Under the pieces are notes generated by a model. That model was not told the DNA's origin, did no database searches, and saw only the letters and a list, made by a program, of their open reading frames with translations. Shown in pieces: positions 8,478-16,232 of a stretch of DNA of 64,000 bases. The translations under genes and the position numbers were made by a program. The stretch covers positions 4,216,001 through 4,280,000 of the forward strand of contig NZ_AP022579.1 of NCBI RefSeq assembly GCF_010731295.1, written 5' to 3'. Each line of letters starts with the position of its first letter. Positions within the stretch are counted from its first letter, which is position 1. The stretch comes from Mycolicibacterium boenickei. Lineage in GTDB: Bacteria; Actinomycetota; Actinomycetes; Mycobacteriales; Mycobacteriaceae.

Positions 8478-9728
8478 TCACAGCACCAGCCCCAGCCGCG
8501 GCGGCCGGGTGCCGTGCAGCGTGTGGTTGCCCAGGTGCACGTACTTCCAGCGGGCCGGATCGTGCAGGGAATGCGTGCGCACGTTGCGCCAGTGCCGGTC
8601 GAGATTCGCCGCCGAGTCGGTCCCCGAGGTGCCGGTCAATTCGAAGATGGCACTGGCGATTTCGACTGCGTACTCCTGGGCCAGCGCCTTGGCCCCGGCA
8701 ACTTGCAGCGACGCGCGAGCCGCCGTGTCGCGGGACAGTTCGGCCTCGGCCAGCCCCTCGTCGACCAGCGCCGTGCCGTGGGCCAGCAGGGCCTCCAGCG
8801 CATACAGCCGGGCGGTGAGCTCACCGAACCGGCGAACCACGTGGGGCTCCTCGTCGGCGCGGGTCACCCCGGCCAGCACGGCCTCCTTCCACGGCCGCGA
8901 CCGGGTGCGGACGAACTCGGCGCCGTCTTCGAGCGCGGCACGGGCGATGCCGATGTCCACCGCGGCGTGCAGGGCCTGGTCGTATGCGCCGAGCACACTG
9001 GGCGGCCCGGTGACCGGATCCGGTGCGGCGCCCTCCTCGATCACCAGCTCCCCGTCGACGACGACGTCGGTCAGCCGCACCTCACCGCTGGCGGTACCGC
9101 GCTGGCCGAACGCCGACCACTGCTCCAGATCCAGCGTGACGCCGTCCTGGTCCGGCCGGACGAACACCGTGGCGGTCTCGCCGTCCCGGCCGGCGATGAC
9201 GGCGGCCACCGCGATCCACTTCGCGCCGAGCGCGCCCGTCGCGTAGTACTTCGTGCCGTTGAGCACCCACGTTCGGTCACCCCGCGGGGTCACGGTGGTG
9301 TGCCGGTCCAACCCGGTCGGGGTGCCGCGTTCGGCGGAGGCATTACCCAGCTGCGCACCGGCCAGGATGTCCGCGTAGATGCGCGGCGCCGGCTGCGTTC
9401 GGCCGAGGCCCGAAATCACCTGTCCGATCACGAAATGCGACAGCAGCAGCTGGCCGATGGCGCTGTCGCCGCGGGACAGCCGGCGCAACACCTCGACCTT
9501 GACGGCCGCCGACAGGCCCGGCCCGCCGTGCTCGGCCGGCACCACGACGCTCAGCAGGCCCGACTCGGCAACCTGTCGCAACTGGGGCAGCAGCGATGCC
9601 CGGGAGTGTTCCCGCTCGGCGCTGCCGGCGGCCAGTTCGGCGGCGAGTGCGTCGGCAGCGGCCAGGGCCTGCTGCGCCGTGCTCAGAACTGTGGGCGTGG
9701 TGGTCGGATCGACGTCGGTGAGGGTCAT
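8478..9728 (-). CDS. Acyl-CoA dehydrogenase-like flavin monooxygenase (SfnB/DszC type)
   Basis: A 416-residue protein with the acyl-CoA dehydrogenase fold: helical N-domain, middle beta-domain (VLNGTKYYATGALGAKWIAVAA) and C-terminal helical bundle. The sequence is closest in character to the SfnB/DszC/XiaF group, which use reduced flavin and oxygen to attack sulfur or aromatic compounds rather than oxidise acyl-CoA: note HGGPGLSAAVKVEVLRRL and the C-terminal TLHGTRPPRLGLVL. The catalytic Glu of true acyl-CoA dehydrogenases is not evident. Start chosen at ATG 9728 because the longer open frame upstream is antisense to the esterase gene. A role in sulfur scavenging is inference. Confidence 0.82.
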   Translation of the reverse strand: MTLTDVDPTTTPTVLSTAQQALAAADALAAELAAGSAEREHSRASLLPQLRQVAESGLLSVVVPAEHGGPGLSAAVKVEVLRRLSRGDSAIGQLLLSHFVIGQVISGLGRTQPAPRIYADILAGAQLGNASAERGTPTGLDRHTTVTPRGDRTWVLNGTKYYATGALGAKWIAVAAVIAGRDGETATVFVRPDQDGVTLDLEQWSAFGQRGTASGEVRLTDVVVDGELVIEEGAAPDPVTGPPSVLGAYDQALHAAVDIGIARAALEDGAEFVRTRSRPWKEAVLAGVTRADEEPHVVRRFGELTARLYALEALLAHGTALVDEGLAEAELSRDTAARASLQVAGAKALAQEYAVEIASAIFELTGTSGTDSAANLDRHWRNVRTHSLHDPARWKYVHLGNHTLHGTRPPRLGLVL

Positions 9729-9851
9729 GGCGGCCGACGCTACGACGGGTGCGGCGCGGCGCCGAGGTTTGCAACCAGCAGGAATCTTTTCCGGCCCCAC
9801 CAGGCCGGTGAGTACCGTGGGGGAGTTCGCCAGATTTACCGAGGAGCCCGC

Positions 9852-11432
9852 ATGACCGATCCGACACCCGTCTGTACCAGCGGCGGTCCGGTCGTCGACA
9901 CCGGGTACGGCCCGGTGCGTGGGTCCGACGACGGAACCGTCAAACGGTGGCTCGGTATCCGCTACGCCGCCGCGCCGGTCGGTGAGTTGCGTTGGCGGGC
10001 ACCGCAACCGCCCGCACGCCGGCAGGAGATCGTCGACGCGACCGTGGCCGGGCCGGTGTGCCCGCAGATCACCGATCCGAGGCTCCCGCTCGACCTCGGC
10101 GGGCGCCAGGGCGAGGACAGCCTGGTGCTCAACGTGTGGGCGCCCAGCGGAACCGAGGCCGGCGACGGCAAACCGGTGATGGTGTGGGTGCACGGCGGGG
10201 CCTACGTCCTGGGCTCGGGCAGTCAGCCGCTGTACGACGGGTCGGTGCTGGCCGCCGAAGGTGATGCCGTAGTGGTCACGCTCAACTACCGGCTCGGCCC
10301 GTTCGGCTTCCTGGACCTGTCCCAGTTCAACGGACAGCCCGGTGCGCGCGGACTGCGTTTCGACACCAACCTCGGCCTGCGGGATGTGCTGCTCGCACTC
10401 CACTGGGTCCGCGACAACATCGCCGCCTTCGGTGGCGATCCGCGACGGGTGACCCTGTTCGGCGAATCGGCAGGCGGCGGGATCGTCACCACCCTGTTGG
10501 CCAGCCCGGCCGCCGAGGGCCTGTTCAGCGCGGCGATCGCGCAGAGTTCGCCGGCGACATCGGTGTACGACGCCGAGCGATCACGGGCCGTGGCCGGCCA
10601 GTTCCTCGAGCGTCTCGGCATCTCGGGCGACGAGATCGGGCGATTGTCCGGCGTGCCGGTGCCCAGCATCCTGTCCGCGGCCAAAGACGTGTTCGATGCG
10701 GTCCCGACGCAGACACCGGGCTTGCTGGCCTTCGCGCCCGTCGTCGACGGCGACGTGGTGCCGGATTACCCGGTGGCGGCGGCCAGGGCGGGGCGCACGC
10801 ACCCGGTACCGCTGATGATCGGGACCAACGCGCACGAGGCCACGGTGTTCCGCTGGATGAAGTCACCGCTCATGCCGATCACCCCTGGCGCGCTGCGGTC
10901 CATGTTCGCGGCGATCACCGCCGAGCAGCCCGGCTTACAACTGCCGACCGAAGCCCAGATCACCTCGGCCTACGCGGGTTTGCGGCCCAAGGCGATCGGA
11001 TTGGGCATGGCGCGTGACATCGGGTTCCGGATGCCGACGCTGTGGTTCGCCGAGGGGCACAGCGCGCTCGCCCCGGTCCACCTGTACCGCTTCGACTTCA
11101 CCACCCCGATGCTGCGGCTGCTGCGGCTCGGCGCCGCCCACGCCACCGAGCTGCCCTACGTCTGGGGCAATCTGGTTGCCGGCTCGAAAGATCCGACGTT
11201 CAAGCTGGGCGGGCTCAAGCACGGACGTGCGGTGTCGCAGCGGGTGCGTCGGCGCTGGGTCAACTTCGCCGCCACCGGGCAACCCACGGGCGCCGTCGGC
11301 GAACCCGTGTGGCGGCCGTACCGCCGCGAGGACCGGGCCGCCCTGGTGATCGACAAGCAGGACAAGACCGTCGCCGACCTGGACCGCGATCTGCACGCGG
11401 CCTGGGGGAGCCAGATCCTCAACTTCCGCTGA
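9852..11432 (+). CDS. Type B carboxylesterase/lipase
   Basis: A 526-residue alpha/beta-hydrolase of the carboxylesterase type B family. The N-terminus contains the family opening GIRYAAAPVGELRWR, the oxyanion-hole motif VWVHGGAYVLGSGS, and the nucleophile Ser206 in FGESAGGG. The C-terminal catalytic His is probably in the ATELPYVWG region or shortly before it. No signal peptide. Start at ATG 9852 follows GAGGAG by 6 nt. The in-frame opening upstream is antisense to the monooxygenase and is discarded. The sterol-desaturase-like gene follows 27 bp later on the same strand, so the two may act on related hydrophobic esters. Confidence 0.88.
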   Translation: MTDPTPVCTSGGPVVDTGYGPVRGSDDGTVKRWLGIRYAAAPVGELRWRAPQPPARRQEIVDATVAGPVCPQITDPRLPLDLGGRQGEDSLVLNVWAPSGTEAGDGKPVMVWVHGGAYVLGSGSQPLYDGSVLAAEGDAVVVTLNYRLGPFGFLDLSQFNGQPGARGLRFDTNLGLRDVLLALHWVRDNIAAFGGDPRRVTLFGESAGGGIVTTLLASPAAEGLFSAAIAQSSPATSVYDAERSRAVAGQFLERLGISGDEIGRLSGVPVPSILSAAKDVFDAVPTQTPGLLAFAPVVDGDVVPDYPVAAARAGRTHPVPLMIGTNAHEATVFRWMKSPLMPITPGALRSMFAAITAEQPGLQLPTEAQITSAYAGLRPKAIGLGMARDIGFRMPTLWFAEGHSALAPVHLYRFDFTTPMLRLLRLGAAHATELPYVWGNLVAGSKDPTFKLGGLKHGRAVSQRVRRRWVNFAATGQPTGAVGEPVWRPYRREDRAALVIDKQDKTVADLDRDLHAAWGSQILNFR

Positions 11433-11459
11433 AGGATCCGCTGAGATGAAGACACCGAC

Positions 11460-12371
11460 ATGGACATGATCAGGTCCGTCCTGGACTTTCTGCCTCCGCC
11501 GATGCGCGACCCCGTGTTCTTCGCGATCCCGTTCTTCCTGGTGCTGCTGACCGTCGAGTGGGTGGCGGCCCGCCGCCTGGAGCACCTCGAATCCGACCGG
11601 GCGCCTGCCGGCGCGTTCCAGACGCGCGACGCGTGGGCGAGCATCTCGATGGGGCTGGTGTCGATCCTCACGACCGCCGGATGGAAGTTGCTGGCGCTGT
11701 TGGGCTATGCGGCGATCTACGCCTATCTGGCACCGTGGCACCTGCCCGGAAACCGGTGGTACACCTGGGTGATCGCGATCGTCGGCGTGGATCTGCTGTT
11801 CTACGCGTACCACCGCGTGGCCCATCGGGTGCGGTTGATCTGGGCGACGCACCAGGCCCATCACTCGAGCGAGTACTACAACTTCGCCACCGCGCTGCGG
11901 CAGAAATGGAACAACAGTGGCGAGATCCTGGCCTGGATTCCGTTGCCGCTGCTCGGTATCCCACCTTGGCTGGTGTTCGCCAGCTTCTCGGTCAACCTGG
12001 TCTACCAGTTCTGGGTGCACACCGAGCGGGTCGGAAAACTCTGGCGGCCAATCGAATTCATCTTCAACACGCCCTCGCACCATCGCGTGCACCACGGACG
12101 CGACCAGCTGTACCTGGACCGCAACTACGGCGGCATCCTGATCATCTGGGATCGGATGTTCGGCACCTTCCAGCCGGAGGTGTTCCGGCCGCACTACGGG
12201 CTGACCAAGCCGGTGGACACCTTCAACATCTGGAAGCTGCAGACCCACGAGTACGTGGCGATCGCTCACGACGTGCGGCGGGCCGGCCGATTGCGGGACC
12301 GGCTGGGCTACATCTTCGGCCCGCCGGGCTGGCAGCCCGCCGAAGTCTCCGAACCCCAGTCGGTCGGGTAA
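11460..12371 (+). CDS. Sterol desaturase / fatty acid hydroxylase family protein
   Basis: A 303-residue integral-membrane diiron enzyme. Three to four hydrophobic segments surround the histidine clusters that bind the iron pair: YHRVAHRVRL, THQAHHSSEYYN and SHHRVHHGRDQ. Such enzymes hydroxylate or desaturate sterols, fatty acids or ether lipids. The second Met two codons in is an alternative start. It is followed 6 nt after its stop by a strong hairpin, so the esterase-desaturase unit ends here. Confidence 0.85.
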   Translation: MDMIRSVLDFLPPPMRDPVFFAIPFFLVLLTVEWVAARRLEHLESDRAPAGAFQTRDAWASISMGLVSILTTAGWKLLALLGYAAIYAYLAPWHLPGNRWYTWVIAIVGVDLLFYAYHRVAHRVRLIWATHQAHHSSEYYNFATALRQKWNNSGEILAWIPLPLLGIPPWLVFASFSVNLVYQFWVHTERVGKLWRPIEFIFNTPSHHRVHHGRDQLYLDRNYGGILIIWDRMFGTFQPEVFRPHYGLTKPVDTFNIWKLQTHEYVAIAHDVRRAGRLRDRLGYIFGPPGWQPAEVSEPQSVG

Positions 12372-12376
12372 CGCCT

Positions 12377-12398
12377 CCGCCCGGCCCGACCCGGGCGG
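12377..12398 (+). terminator. Hairpin terminator after the desaturase gene
   Basis: CCGCCCGG (12377-12384) and CCGGGCGG (12391-12398) form a perfect 8-bp stem with a 6-nt loop, starting 5 nt after the TAA/stop of the desaturase gene. There is no U-tract, as is usual for mycobacterial terminators. Confidence 0.6.
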
Positions 12399-12411
12399 TC
12401 GAGCTGACCCG

Positions 12412-12439
12412 TGGTCACCGTGGTCTGGTCACCGTGGTC
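12412..12439. repeat. Two perfect tandem copies of a 14-bp unit
   Basis: TGGTCACCGTGGTC occurs at 12412-12425 and again immediately at 12426-12439 with no mismatch. It lies in the intergenic region about 200 bp upstream of the predicted lectin promoter. Confidence 0.8.
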
Positions 12440-12686
12440 CGGAACCGCCACAACCATTGGCCGACACAAGAATTGACGTCAGCCACTATTCGGGAAAGGT
12501 GTCGATTCGCGACACGCCGCGCCGGGGCGATCCGGGTCCGCCGACGTCGAAAATCCCAGTGTTCCCCAGTGTTTGTGTGACGTTTGAATTCGGGCCGAGC
12601 CGAATAGCACCAAAGCAAACCTCGAATCAGTAAGGTCGACTGAACCGGGTGAACAACCCGGATCACGGTCCAGAAAGGGGCAATGC

Positions 12687-13301
12687 GTGGGAGACACACT
12701 GACCGAAGGACAGAAGCTGGAGAAGGGGGGGTCGCTCACCTCCAACAACGGCGCTTACACGCTGACGTTGCAGGACGATGGCAACCTCGTGTTGGAGGCA
12801 CGTGGCCAAGCGGTCTGGTCGACTTCCACCAACGGCCAGGACGTGCAGCGGGCGGAGGTGCAGACCGACGGTAACTTCGTGCTCTACACCTCCGAGAAGC
12901 CGGTCTGGCACACCGACACCAAGGGCAAGAAGGACGTCAAGCTGGTTCTCCAGGACGACCGCAACCTGGTGCTGTACGCCGCGGACGGCCCGGCCTGGTC
13001 TTCCAAGACCGAGACCTCCGAGCCGCCGCCACCGGCCCCCGAGGCCGCCGCGCCCGAGCCCGAGGTGGCACCTGCCGCTGTGGAAGAGCCCGCACCGGCC
13101 GCCGCACCCGAGCCGGCCGCACCGCCGCCACCCCCGCCCGCACCCGAGCCGCGGACCTACACCGTGGTGTCCGGTGACACCCTGTGGGCGATCGCCGAGC
13201 GGTTCTACGGCGACGGCAACCGGTACCAGCAGATCGCCGATGCCAGCGGCATCGCCAACCCTGACCTGATTCACCCGGGCCAGGTTCTGACGATTCCCTG
13301 A
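12687..13301 (+). CDS. LysM domain, bulb-type (B-lectin) mannose-binding protein
   Basis: A 204-residue protein with an N-terminal bulb-type lectin domain (residues 1-110), a Pro/Ala/Glu-rich linker (about 112-153) and a C-terminal LysM domain (YTVVSGDTLWAIAERFYGDG onward). The lectin domain shows three mannose-site motifs of the QxDxNxVxY kind: QDDGNLVLE, QTDGNFVLY and QDDRNLVLY; the first has E in place of the Tyr. LysM binds peptidoglycan, so the protein could bridge wall and mannosylated glycans. The M. smegmatis relative is known as a mannose-binding lectin. Oddly there is no signal peptide. Start GTG 12687 follows AAAGGGG by 6 nt. A run of seven G at about 12724 sits early in the gene but the frame is intact. 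Confidence 0.9.
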   Translation: MGDTLTEGQKLEKGGSLTSNNGAYTLTLQDDGNLVLEARGQAVWSTSTNGQDVQRAEVQTDGNFVLYTSEKPVWHTDTKGKKDVKLVLQDDRNLVLYAADGPAWSSKTETSEPPPPAPEAAAPEPEVAPAAVEEPAPAAAPEPAAPPPPPPAPEPRTYTVVSGDTLWAIAERFYGDGNRYQQIADASGIANPDLIHPGQVLTIP

Positions 13302-13317
13302 CCTGTGAACAGACGCG

Positions 13318-13354
13318 CGGCCCGGACCATACGGTCCGGGCCGTCGTCGTTTTC
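13318..13354 (+). terminator. Intrinsic terminator after the lectin gene
   Basis: CGGCCCGGACC (13318-13328) pairs perfectly with GGTCCGGGCCG (13333-13343) around an ATAC loop, followed by TCGTCGTTTT. An 11-bp GC stem with a partial U-tract is a strong rho-independent terminator. Confidence 0.85.
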
Positions 13355-13456
13355 GGCTCGTCGTTACGGGTACCCCCGGTAACGAAGTTGCCGCCGGACC
13401 GATATTGATGTCGGTAGGGTGACGTTCACCACGTCCGAAAACGAGGGAGGCCGGCC

Positions 13457-14155
13457 GTGAACAGTTGGCTTGGTGGGGTGATGCGGGCGATGGCGGGGGT
13501 TCCGGTGGCAGGGCTGCTGGTATGTCCAATCCCCACGGCCGCCGCGGCGGGTTCGCTGGTGTACCCCGGGATGGAGATCCGTCAGGGCACCAATCTGTGC
13601 ACGCTGGGCTTCGTGGATCCGGCCACCCGGGTCGGATTCACCGCGGGGCACTGCCGTGGCGGTGGGCCGGTGAACGACCGGGACGGTAATTTCATCGGGC
13701 ACATGGGGTCATTCCGGGACAACACACCCGACGGTGCCACGGTCGACACCAATCACATGATCTCCGACTGGGAGACCATCCAACTCGCCGGCGACGTCGT
13801 GGTGAACAACGTCCTGCCGGGCGGGCGGATGCTCGTGGAGGATCCCGCCGTGGTGCCGACGCCCGGGGCCCCGGTCTGCCATTTCGGGGTGGTGACCGGG
13901 GAGACCTGCGGCACCGTCGAGGCCGTCAACAACGGCTGGTTCACCATGGCCAATGGGGTGGTCAGCCAGAAGGGCGACTCCGGTGGCCCGGTGTACGTGG
14001 TCACACCGGATGGTCGGGCTGCCATCGTGGGGATGTTCAACAGCACGTGGGGCAACTACCCGGCCGCCGTATCGTGGCAGAACGCCAGCGGCCAGGCCCG
14101 CAGCGACGGCGCTCCGCTCGCCGGCGAGGTGTCGAATCTCGTCGGCCAGCCCTGA
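13457..14155 (+). CDS. Secreted trypsin-like serine protease (Rv1815-like)
   Basis: A 232-residue exported chymotrypsin-fold protein. Residues 1-31 form a signal peptide ending in TAAAAG. The catalytic His is H65 in FTAGHC with C48 and C66 likely disulphide-bonded; the nucleophile is S175 in KGDSGGP; D97 in ATVDTNH is the likely Asp. A second cysteine pair (PVCHF, ETCGT) lies between. Gene order with the flavoprotein downstream matches Rv1815-Rv1817 of M. tuberculosis. Start is GTG 13457 after GAGGGAGG; TAGGGT at 13415-13420 is a possible -10. It ends in a hairpin. Substrate unknown. Confidence 0.82.
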   Translation: MNSWLGGVMRAMAGVPVAGLLVCPIPTAAAAGSLVYPGMEIRQGTNLCTLGFVDPATRVGFTAGHCRGGGPVNDRDGNFIGHMGSFRDNTPDGATVDTNHMISDWETIQLAGDVVVNNVLPGGRMLVEDPAVVPTPGAPVCHFGVVTGETCGTVEAVNNGWFTMANGVVSQKGDSGGPVYVVTPDGRAAIVGMFNSTWGNYPAAVSWQNASGQARSDGAPLAGEVSNLVGQP

Positions 14156-14183
14156 CCGGTACCGATCTGACGCTCGGTGCCGG
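14156..14183 (+). terminator. Hairpin terminator directly after the protease stop codon
   Basis: CCGGTACCGA (14156-14165) pairs with TCGGTGCCGG (14174-14183), a 10-bp stem with one G-U pair and an 8-nt loop, beginning at the first base after the TGA. There is no U-tract. It separates the protease from the KstR-controlled pair downstream. Confidence 0.65.
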
Positions 14184-14207
14184 ACTCGGGCACCGCGAAT
14201 CACAGAA

Positions 14208-14223
14208 CTAGAACACGTTCTAG
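14208..14223. promoter_or_regulatory. KstR-type operator
   Basis: CTAGAACACGTTCTAG is a 16-bp perfect palindrome around a 2-bp centre and contains the KstR core TnnAACnnGTTnnA. KstR is the TetR repressor of cholesterol-degradation genes in mycobacteria and rhodococci. The site overlaps the expected -35 of the promoter whose -10 is at 14244-14249, a repressing position. Confidence 0.8.
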
Positions 14224-14243
14224 CTTTCGTGCCGAGTGGGCGA

Positions 14244-14249
14244 TATTCT
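14244..14249 (+). promoter_or_regulatory. -10 element (TATTCT) of the VOC-flavoprotein operon
   Basis: TATTCT ends 7 nt before the ATG at 14257, predicting a leaderless transcript and deciding that start over the in-frame GTG at 14236 and ATG at 14251. The KstR-type box lies about 20 bp upstream. Confidence 0.55.
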
Positions 14250-14256
14250 CATGGCG

Positions 14257-14751
14257 ATGCTTGATCAGACACCTGTCCAGATCGCCTGGGTTACCGCCGA
14301 TCTGGATGCCACCGAACGGGCGCTGACCACCCTGCTGGGGGCGCGCCGGTGGGTGCGTATGCCCGCGGTGCACTTCGGCCCCGAAACCTGCAGCTACCGC
14401 GGCGAACCCGCCGATTTCGTCGCCGACATCTCACTCAGCTACGCCGGCGACACCCAACTGGAGCTCATCGCCCCCGTGCGCGGCGAGAGTGTCTACACCG
14501 AGTTCCTGGACCGGCACGGATCGGGCCTGCACCACATCTGCGTCGAAGCGGCCGACGAGCCCGCATTCGACGCCAAACTGCGGGACGCCGAGGCCGACGG
14601 GGCGCCCGTTGTCTGCCAGGGCGTCATGCCCGGAGGCATGAGATTCGCCTACCTGTCGGCCGTCGCGGCCGGGGTGCCGTATCTGGAGATCGCTTACATT
14701 CCGCCCGAGATCCGGGCGTTCTTCGACTATGTGAAACAGGAGCAGCAGTGA
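14257..14751 (+). CDS. VOC (glyoxalase-fold) protein in a KstR-type operon
   Basis: A 164-residue vicinal-oxygen-chelate protein with the two beta-alpha-beta repeats of the glyoxalase/dioxygenase superfamily: IAWVTADLDATERALTTLLG at the start, then LELIAPVRGESVYTEFLD and GLHHICVEA. Metal ligands are plausible (the His of HHICVE and the Glu of YLEIAYI) but not proven. The start is the ATG at 14257, chosen from the leaderless promoter spacing. Its TGA overlaps the GTG of the flavoprotein by 4 bp, so both are made together. Given the KstR-type box, a role in steroid or steroid-like compound breakdown is likely, for example isomerisation, hydration or ring-cleavage-type chemistry; the reaction is unknown. 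Confidence 0.8.
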   Translation: MLDQTPVQIAWVTADLDATERALTTLLGARRWVRMPAVHFGPETCSYRGEPADFVADISLSYAGDTQLELIAPVRGESVYTEFLDRHGSGLHHICVEAADEPAFDAKLRDAEADGAPVVCQGVMPGGMRFAYLSAVAAGVPYLEIAYIPPEIRAFFDYVKQEQQ

Positions 14752-16232
14752 AGGAAATCCCCGCGGTCCTAGAGGCCTCCGAGGTCGTCGCCGCCGAAGC
14801 CTGGTCCGACGAGTTCGACGTCGTGGTGCTCGGTTTCGGCATCGCCGGAGGTTGCGCGGCGGTCAGCGCCGCGGCGCAGGGCGCCCGCGTGCTGGTACTG
14901 GAGAAGGCTGCCGCGGCCGGCGGCACCACCTCGATGGCCGGCGGGCACTTCTATCTCGGCGGCGGCACCGCCGTGCAGGAGGCGACCGGGCACCCCGACA
15001 CCGCCGACGAGATGTACAAGTACCTCGTCGCCGTGTCCCGCGAGCCCGATCTGGAGAAGATCCGCGCCTACTGCGACGGCAGCGTCGAGCACTTCAATTG
15101 GCTTGAGGCGCTGGGCTTCCAGTTCGAGCGCAGCTTCTACCCGGGCAAGGTCGTCGTGCCGCCCGGCACCGAGGGGCTGTCCTACACCGGCAACGAGAAG
15201 GTGTGGCCGTTCACCGAGCAGGCCAAGCCGGCTCCGCGCGGACACTCGGTGCCGGTGCCGGGGGAGCTGGGCGGCGCCGCGATGGTGATCGATCTCCTGC
15301 TGAAACGCGCTGAGACGCTGGGCGTGGCGATCCGCTACGAGACCGGGGCCACAAACCTGATCGTCGACGACGGGGCGGTCGTCGGGGTGAAGTGGAAGCA
15401 CTTCGGCGAAACCGGTTGTGTCAAAGCGAAATCGGTCATCATCACGGCCGGCGGATTCGCGATGAACCCCGAGATGGTCGCCGAGTACACCCCGGCACTG
15501 GGCAAGAAGCGCCGCACCAAGCATCACGGTGAGGTGGAGCCGTACATCCTGGGCAACCCCAACGACGACGGGCTGGGCATCCGGATGGGTGTCGCGGCAG
15601 GCGGCGTCGCCAACGGTATGGATCAGCTGTTCATCACCGCTGCGGCCTACCCGCCCGAGATCCTGTTGACCGGCGTCATCGTCAACAACCAGGGTCAGCG
15701 GTTCGTCGCCGAGGACTCCTACCACTCGCGCACCTCGGCATTCGTTCTGGAGCAGCCCGATCAGCAGGCGTACCTCATCGTGGACGAGGCGCACATGGAG
15801 ATGCCGGCGATGCCGCTGATCCAGTTCATCGACGGCTACGAGACCATTGCCGAAGTCGAAGAGGCACTGGGGATTCCGGCCGGCAACCTGGCCGCCACGC
15901 TGGAGCGGTACAACAAGAACGCGGCAGGCGGCGAGGATCCCGACTTCCACAAGCAGCCCGACTACATCGCCGCGCAGGACACGGGTCCGTACGCGGCCTT
16001 CGATCTGTCACTCGGCGTCGCCATGTACTCGGGCTTCACCATGGGTGGGCTGACGGTGTCGATCGACGGCGAGGTGCTGCGAGAGGACGGCAGCGTCATC
16101 GCCGGCCTGTACGCGGCAGGCGCCTGCGCGTCCAACATCGCTCAGGACGGCAAGGGATACGCCAGCGGTGTGCAACTCGGCGAAGGATCGTTCTTCGGGC
16201 GCCGCGCCGGAACACACGCGGCCGGCCGCTAA
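14748..16232 (+). CDS. FAD-binding flavoprotein, ketosteroid-dehydrogenase/fumarate-reductase family (Rv1817-like)
   Basis: A 494-residue flavoprotein of the fumarate reductase/3-ketosteroid-dehydrogenase superfamily. It has the FAD Rossmann motif [16 protein letters not shown] at residues 24-39, [15 protein letters not shown] after it, the capping domain with FYPGKVV and AYPPEILL, and the C-terminal FAD motif [20 protein letters not shown]. It would oxidise or reduce a carbon-carbon double bond, plausibly in a steroid ring. It is translationally coupled to the VOC gene. The stop codon overlaps the end of the BacA-like gene on the other strand by 4 bp. It corresponds by position to Rv1817, whose substrate is unknown. 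KstR-type control is the best clue. Confidence 0.85.
   Translation: MKEIPAVLEASEVVAAEAWSDEFDVVVLGFGIAGGCAAVSAAAQGARVLVLEKAAAAGGTTSMAGGHFYLGGGTAVQEATGHPDTADEMYKYLVAVSREPDLEKIRAYCDGSVEHFNWLEALGFQFERSFYPGKVVVPPGTEGLSYTGNEKVWPFTEQAKPAPRGHSVPVPGELGGAAMVIDLLLKRAETLGVAIRYETGATNLIVDDGAVVGVKWKHFGETGCVKAKSVIITAGGFAMNPEMVAEYTPALGKKRRTKHHGEVEPYILGNPNDDGLGIRMGVAAGGVANGMDQLFITAAAYPPEILLTGVIVNNQGQRFVAEDSYHSRTSAFVLEQPDQQAYLIVDEAHMEMPAMPLIQFIDGYETIAEVEEALGIPAGNLAATLERYNKNAAGGEDPDFHKQPDYIAAQDTGPYAAFDLSLGVAMYSGFTMGGLTVSIDGEVLREDGSVIAGLYAAGACASNIAQDGKGYASGVQLGEGSFFGRRAGTHAAGR

Larger units (their letters stand above)
12372..12686. other. 315-bp gene-free region before the lectin gene
   Basis: No convincing coding sequence. 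It contains the hairpin at 12377-12398, a perfect tandem repeat at 12412-12439, an AT-richer stretch from about 12450, a possible -10 TAAGGT at 12631-12636 and a short hairpin CCGGGT/ACCCGG (12645-12650 with 12656-12661) that would be at the 5' end of the lectin mRNA, just before the AAAGGGG ribosome-binding site. Confidence 0.6.
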
